From NCBI GenBank assembly GCA_947458405.1, contig CANGZW010000018.1, forward strand, positions 1 through 42,297: a stretch of DNA of 42,297 nt, given 5' to 3'. The position numbers and the translations under genes are program-made. A model generated the notes under the pieces. The model made no database searches, was not told the origin of the DNA, and saw only the letters and a program-made list of their open reading frames with translations. Source of the DNA: Leptospiraceae bacterium (lineage in GTDB: Bacteria > Spirochaetota > Leptospiria > Leptospirales > Leptospiraceae). Shown here piece by piece: positions 39,160 through 42,297 of the stretch; positions within the stretch are counted from its first letter, which is position 1; each line of letters begins with the position of its first letter.

Positions 39160-40377
39160 TTACTCGGTGATCTCAGCTACAACGCCTGAACCAATGGTTT
39201 TTCCACCCTCACGGATTGCAAAATTCAAACCTTTATCCATTGCAATCGGGTGAATTAACTCTATGTCCATAGAAACATTATCGCCAGGCATAACCATCTC
39301 CATTCCATCTGGTAATTTACAAACTCCAGTTATGTCAGTAGTTCTAAAATAAAATTGAGGTCTATAATTATCAAAGAATGGCTTATGTCTTCCACCTTCA
39401 TCTTTTGTTAAGACATATACTTCAGCCTTAAACTTTTTATGAGGAGTAATCGTTCCAGGTTTAGCAAGAACCTGCCCTCTTTCAATATCTTCTTTTTTGG
39501 TTCCTCTTAAGAGTGCACCAATATTATCTCCAGCTTCCGCCTGATCTAACAACTTTCTGAACATTTCGATTCCAGTAACAACTGTTTTGCTTGTTTGTTC
39601 TCTGATACCGACTATTTCCACTTCTTCATTTATTTTTAAAGTTCCAGTTTCTACTCTACCGGTAGCAACTGTTCCTCGTCCTGTAATCGAAAAAACGTCT
39701 TCAACGGGCATTAAAAATGGTTTATCTGTAATACGCTTAGGTTGAGGAACATATGTATCAAGTGCTTCCATCAATTTATCTATCGATTTCATACCTAAAT
39801 CATCATCCTCTCCATTGAGTGCCTTGAGAGCTGATCCATAAACAATCGGAATTTCTCCCTGCCCTTCTTTTGGAAAATTATATTTTTTCAAAAGGTCTCT
39901 AATTTCTTCTTCAACCATTTCAATCATCTCAACTCTTTCATCTTCTTTAAGCTGATCTGCTTTGTTTAAATATACAATTATGTAAGGCACACCAACTTGT
40001 CTTGCTAAAAGAATGTGCTCTTTTGTTTGTGGCATAGCACCATCAGTTGCTGAGACTACCAATATTGCAGCATCCATTTGTGCGGCGCCTGTGATCATAT
40101 TTTTAACATAATCTGCATGACCTGGACAATCTACGTGTGCATAGTGCCGATTCTTAGTTTCATATTCCTGGTGAGAAGTTGCAATTGTAATACCTCTTTC
40201 TCTTTCTTCAGGAGCATTATCGATTTCGTCATATTTAACAGCTTTATTTTTTCCACCAATTCTCTTAGCTAGAGTGGATGTAATAGCCGCTGTAAGAGTT
40301 GTTTTACCATGATCTACGTGACCGATTGTTCCCACATTTAAATGAGGTTTACTTCTATCAAATTTTTCTTTAGCCAT
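39160..40377 (-). CDS. tuf: elongation factor Tu
   Basis: EF-Tu delivers aminoacyl-tRNA to the ribosome. The GTPase motifs are G1 GHVDHGKT at 19-26, G3 DCPGHADY and G4 NKAD. At 405 residues it is about ten longer than E. coli EF-Tu, with extra residues around [22 protein letters not shown] lies nine bases before the ATG. It heads the S10-spc-alpha locus; no fusA, rpsG or rpsL is adjacent. Confidence 0.98.
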   Translation of the reverse strand: MAKEKFDRSKPHLNVGTIGHVDHGKTTLTAAITSTLAKRIGGKNKAVKYDEIDNAPEERERGITIATSHQEYETKNRHYAHVDCPGHADYVKNMITGAAQMDAAILVVSATDGAMPQTKEHILLARQVGVPYIIVYLNKADQLKEDERVEMIEMVEEEIRDLLKKYNFPKEGQGEIPIVYGSALKALNGEDDDLGMKSIDKLMEALDTYVPQPKRITDKPFLMPVEDVFSITGRGTVATGRVETGTLKINEEVEIVGIREQTSKTVVTGIEMFRKLLDQAEAGDNIGALLRGTKKEDIERGQVLAKPGTITPHKKFKAEVYVLTKDEGGRHKPFFDNYRPQFYFRTTDITGVCKLPDGMEMVMPGDNVSMDIELIHPIAMDKGLNFAIREGGKTIGSGVVAEITE

Positions 40378-40687
40378 TTACTTTAACTCCTGTTCTTTTA
40401 ACAATGCTGTGGGTATTTACACCGGGAATTTTATGAATTCGGTTTATTATATTTCAAAAAATATCTAAAAAAATACAGATTCTAGGTTAAAAAAATTACT
40501 TAAAATCATTTTTCTTAATGGATACTAAACCATATTAAAAATCCAATCAGGACCCTGAGAAGCCCTATATAAGTCTTCTTTCCAGTAAGGAATCGGGTTC
40601 CCGAAAAACACCTTTTTTTCCATATTTTTTTTTAGTGGATAATTATCAATCTTAAAATATATTTATTTAATTAAAAAGGATACAAAT
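40378..40687. other. intergenic region between divergent tuf and panE-like genes
   Basis: 310 bases with no gene. The tuf promoter lies near 40446. A less AT-rich patch at 40541-40612 holds short palindromes CAGGACCCTG (40548-40557) and TCGGGTTCCCGA (40593-40604). AAAGGA before 40688 is the ribosome binding site of the plus-strand gene; its -10 may be TAAAAT at 40653-40658, without a convincing -35. No RNA gene was recognised. Confidence 0.6.
40446..40451 (-). promoter_or_regulatory. -10 box, candidate promoter of the tuf-ribosomal operon
   Basis: On the minus strand TATAAT is a perfect -10 about 70 bases upstream of the tuf ATG. The region 17 bases further upstream is T-rich without a clear TTGACA. 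An upstream stretch of A/T runs (to 40520) could act as an UP element. It would leave a 5' leader of about 60 bases. Confidence 0.45.
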
Positions 40688-41695
40688 ATGAAAATTACAA
40701 TCATTGGAGCAGGAAATATTGGAATTTATATAGGGGGATTCTTATTGAATAGTTCTTTAGATGTAACATTTCTAGGTAAGGATCGAATCAATAAAGAATT
40801 AATTGAGAATGATTTATTATTAAGTGATTTAAAAGGATTTCAAATAAAAATTCCTTATGTTAATTTAAATTATAAAACTAACCCTAATGAATTAGCGAAA
40901 TCAGATATTTATATTATAACAGTTAAATCGCATGATACAAAATCAACTCTTAACTCTTTTAAAAATATAATTGAAGAGAAAAATATAATCATCAGTCTTC
41001 AAAATGGTGTAAGTAACTTTGAGCTTATTAAATCCATTTATCCTAATAATATTATAATTTCTGGTATGATTCCATTTAATATTTTTAATCAAAGTCCGGG
41101 TGTTTATAAGTGTACTACGAGTGGTGAATTGATTTTTCAAAACTCAGAATGTAATTCAATTTTAAATAATTTATTTCATGATAGTAAATTATCATATAAA
41201 TTTGATAATAATATTGAGGGAATTTTATATGGAAAATTAATCTTTAATCTAAATAATCCTATAAATGCTTTATGCAATCTTCCTTTAAGAGAAGAATTAT
41301 TGAACCCTGAATTTAGGTTAATCCTATCTAATTGTATAAATGAAGCCCTGGATGTTTATAGTCTGGCTAAAATTAAACCGAAAATTTTAGGAAAAATGAT
41401 TCCTTGGTTAGCACCTTACGTATTACGACTTCCAAACTGGCTCTTTTCTAGAGTAGCGTCGAATATGATTAAAATTGATCCTTACGCTAGATCATCTATG
41501 TGGGAAGATTTAAAAAAATTAAAAACGACTGAGATAGATTATATAACCGGCGAAATCCTTAGACTAGCCAATAAATTTAATGTCCAAACACCCTATAATT
41601 CTCTAATTTATAACTTAATAAAGGAAGCAGAAAAACAAAATATAGGCTCACCATCCTTAACATCTTCTTACATTCTTAATAAAATAAAAAGTTGA
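40688..41695 (+). CDS. panE: 2-dehydropantoate 2-reductase (ketopantoate reductase) family
   Basis: A 335-residue Rossmann oxidoreductase of the PanE/ApbA family, expected to reduce ketopantoate to pantoate for coenzyme A synthesis. The NADP loop GAGNIG is at 7-12, VKS with K80 and LQNGV (104-108) follow, the catalytic lysine is K183 in GKLIFNLNNPINAL, and TEID at 281-284 with SSMWEDL (269-275) matches the C-terminal signature. PanE paralogues with other 2-keto acids as substrate are common, so the pantothenate role is probable, not certain. Codon use is strongly AT-biased like the nearby intergenic DNA. Confidence 0.85.
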   Translation: MKITIIGAGNIGIYIGGFLLNSSLDVTFLGKDRINKELIENDLLLSDLKGFQIKIPYVNLNYKTNPNELAKSDIYIITVKSHDTKSTLNSFKNIIEEKNIIISLQNGVSNFELIKSIYPNNIIISGMIPFNIFNQSPGVYKCTTSGELIFQNSECNSILNNLFHDSKLSYKFDNNIEGILYGKLIFNLNNPINALCNLPLREELLNPEFRLILSNCINEALDVYSLAKIKPKILGKMIPWLAPYVLRLPNWLFSRVASNMIKIDPYARSSMWEDLKKLKTTEIDYITGEILRLANKFNVQTPYNSLIYNLIKEAEKQNIGSPSLTSSYILNKIKS

Positions 41696-42228
41696 TAAAT
41701 ATTTTTTAAAATTTTAATAATTATAAAAAATATTAGGATTGTTTTCACTGCAGAAACAATTGAAAAATATCTATATAAGTAAATAAACGATAAAAAAATA
41801 AAAGTAATTTTACAATTCTTTTGCTTACACATTCGAAATTTCCCCAAGCTAAAGATTTTAAAATAACTTGGAGTTGGACGGGAAAAAAGAATTTTGAATT
41901 TGTGAGTGTAAACGAAAAGAAAATTGCAAATACTATCAAAAATGTATTTAGTGCGAATATTTATTTAAATTCAGCTAAAACTAATATTTTTAATGGCCTA
42001 TAACAAAAGATTTAAAGGAAAATTATATAATTAAAATATATATTATCTAAAAAATAGAACAGATCGCTTAAAAACAAAGCCTATTTTACAAAATCCCTTT
42101 ATGTTAATATAGTTATACCAGTTTTAAAGTATAATTTTTATAATCTTTTTTCTTCAAAAAATGTATTTAAGAGTTAAAAAGGAAAAGTTAAGAAGGAAAG
42201 GGATATAGAATTTACTAAAAGAAAAGTA
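41696..42228. other. gene-poor AT-rich stretch
   Basis: 533 bases, extremely AT-rich with many A and T runs. Apart from one weak 60-codon ORF (41821-42003) I see no coding region, RNA gene, or long repeat. ORFs on the minus strand are shadows. The stretch could be degraded sequence or a regulatory spacer. Confidence 0.5.
41821..42003 (+). CDS. weak 60-codon ORF, possible gene remnant
   Basis: It would start at TTG and contains KITWSWTGKKNFEFVSVNEKK, a less biased composition than the flanks, suggesting former or current coding. No ribosome binding site precedes it and no family is recognised. The frame is open upstream to 41794 without a start. It may be a fragment of a decayed gene. Confidence 0.2.
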   Translation: MLTHSKFPQAKDFKITWSWTGKKNFEFVSVNEKKIANTIKNVFSANIYLNSAKTNIFNGL

Positions 42229-42297
42229 GTGCGACCAGGTGAAGGATCAACCTTGTCTTTATTTCCCAAACGTTCGTGACTGTTTGAGATCAAGACC
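42229..42297 (+). mobile_element. possible 5' end of a group II intron or other inserted element (speculative)
   Basis: From 42229 the DNA changes abruptly from a very AT-rich tract to about 46% GC (32 of 69 bases by hand count). The change begins exactly at GTGCGACC, which matches the GUGYG 5' end consensus of group II introns. Only 69 bases are visible and no catalytic domain can be tested. A different explanation is the edge of a gene: on the minus strand a frame is open from the window edge to a stop at 42174. Confidence 0.15.

Noticed and set aside
42174-42297. Minus-strand open frame at the right edge containing a DPSPGRT segment, reminiscent of the PGRT turn in EngB-type GTPases
   Set aside because: Too short, no other GTPase motif, and more than half of it lies in the AT-rich tract; kept only as an alternative explanation for the composition break.

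Overview
The window looks like chromosome of a low-GC spirochaete close to Leptospira (family Leptospiraceae). The reasons are: tuf directly heads a single S10-spc-alpha ribosomal locus without rpsL-rpsG-fusA; RpoA and L14 (with an 8-residue insertion) read like the Leptospira proteins as I remember them; several predicted lipoproteins have spirochaete-style lipoboxes; and TTG start codons recur. The DNA is very AT-rich, apparently more so than typical Leptospira, so a divergent low-GC relative is likely. This placement is from memory of the families, not from a search.

Layout. 1-8374 is almost all minus strand: dapB (cut by the window edge) overlapping dapA; a large WG-repeat protein; an aquaglyceroporin; then a tight run of a DCC-type thiol protein, an N-acetylglutamate-synthase-like protein, an rRNA methyltransferase and an MBL-fold hydrolase. 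8519-13944 is mostly plus strand: a STAS regulator, small envelope proteins, a lipoate-ligase-family protein and glyA. 14026-18165 is a minus-strand operon joined by 4-base overlaps (lipoprotein > malQ > ispD > response regulator with a degenerate HD-GYP domain). serA follows on plus, then tRNA-Lys, tRNA-Glu, purA and hisZ on minus. 22256-24277 is one plus-strand ORF fusing a PlsC-type acyltransferase to a GpsA-type glycerol-3-phosphate dehydrogenase.

24896-40377 is one continuous minus-strand locus transcribed tuf > rpsJ > ... > secY > adk > infA > rpmJ > rpsM > rpsK > rpsD > rpoA > rplQ. Two genes too short or TTG-started to be obvious (rpmJ, rpmD) are placed here. A 10-bp-stem hairpin lies just beyond rplQ and a good -10 box precedes tuf. 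A PanE-like ketopantoate reductase diverges from tuf. The last 600 bases are gene-poor and very AT-rich, with an abrupt composition change at 42229.

How the genes fit together: lysine/peptidoglycan precursor synthesis (dapA/B), serine-glycine-one-carbon flow (serA, glyA), phospholipid entry (glycerol channel, PlsC-GpsA), purine and histidine synthesis (purA, hisZ), isoprenoid (ispD) and glucan (malQ) metabolism, plus the translation and secretion core. Most of this is ordinary housekeeping. The least ordinary items are the PlsC-GpsA fusion, the NAGS-like protein with an eroded kinase domain, the catalytically eroded HD-GYP regulator, a 23-codon ORF that seems translationally coupled to a secreted protein, and the composition break at the right edge. 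I did not find a convincing new defence or mobile system inside the window.
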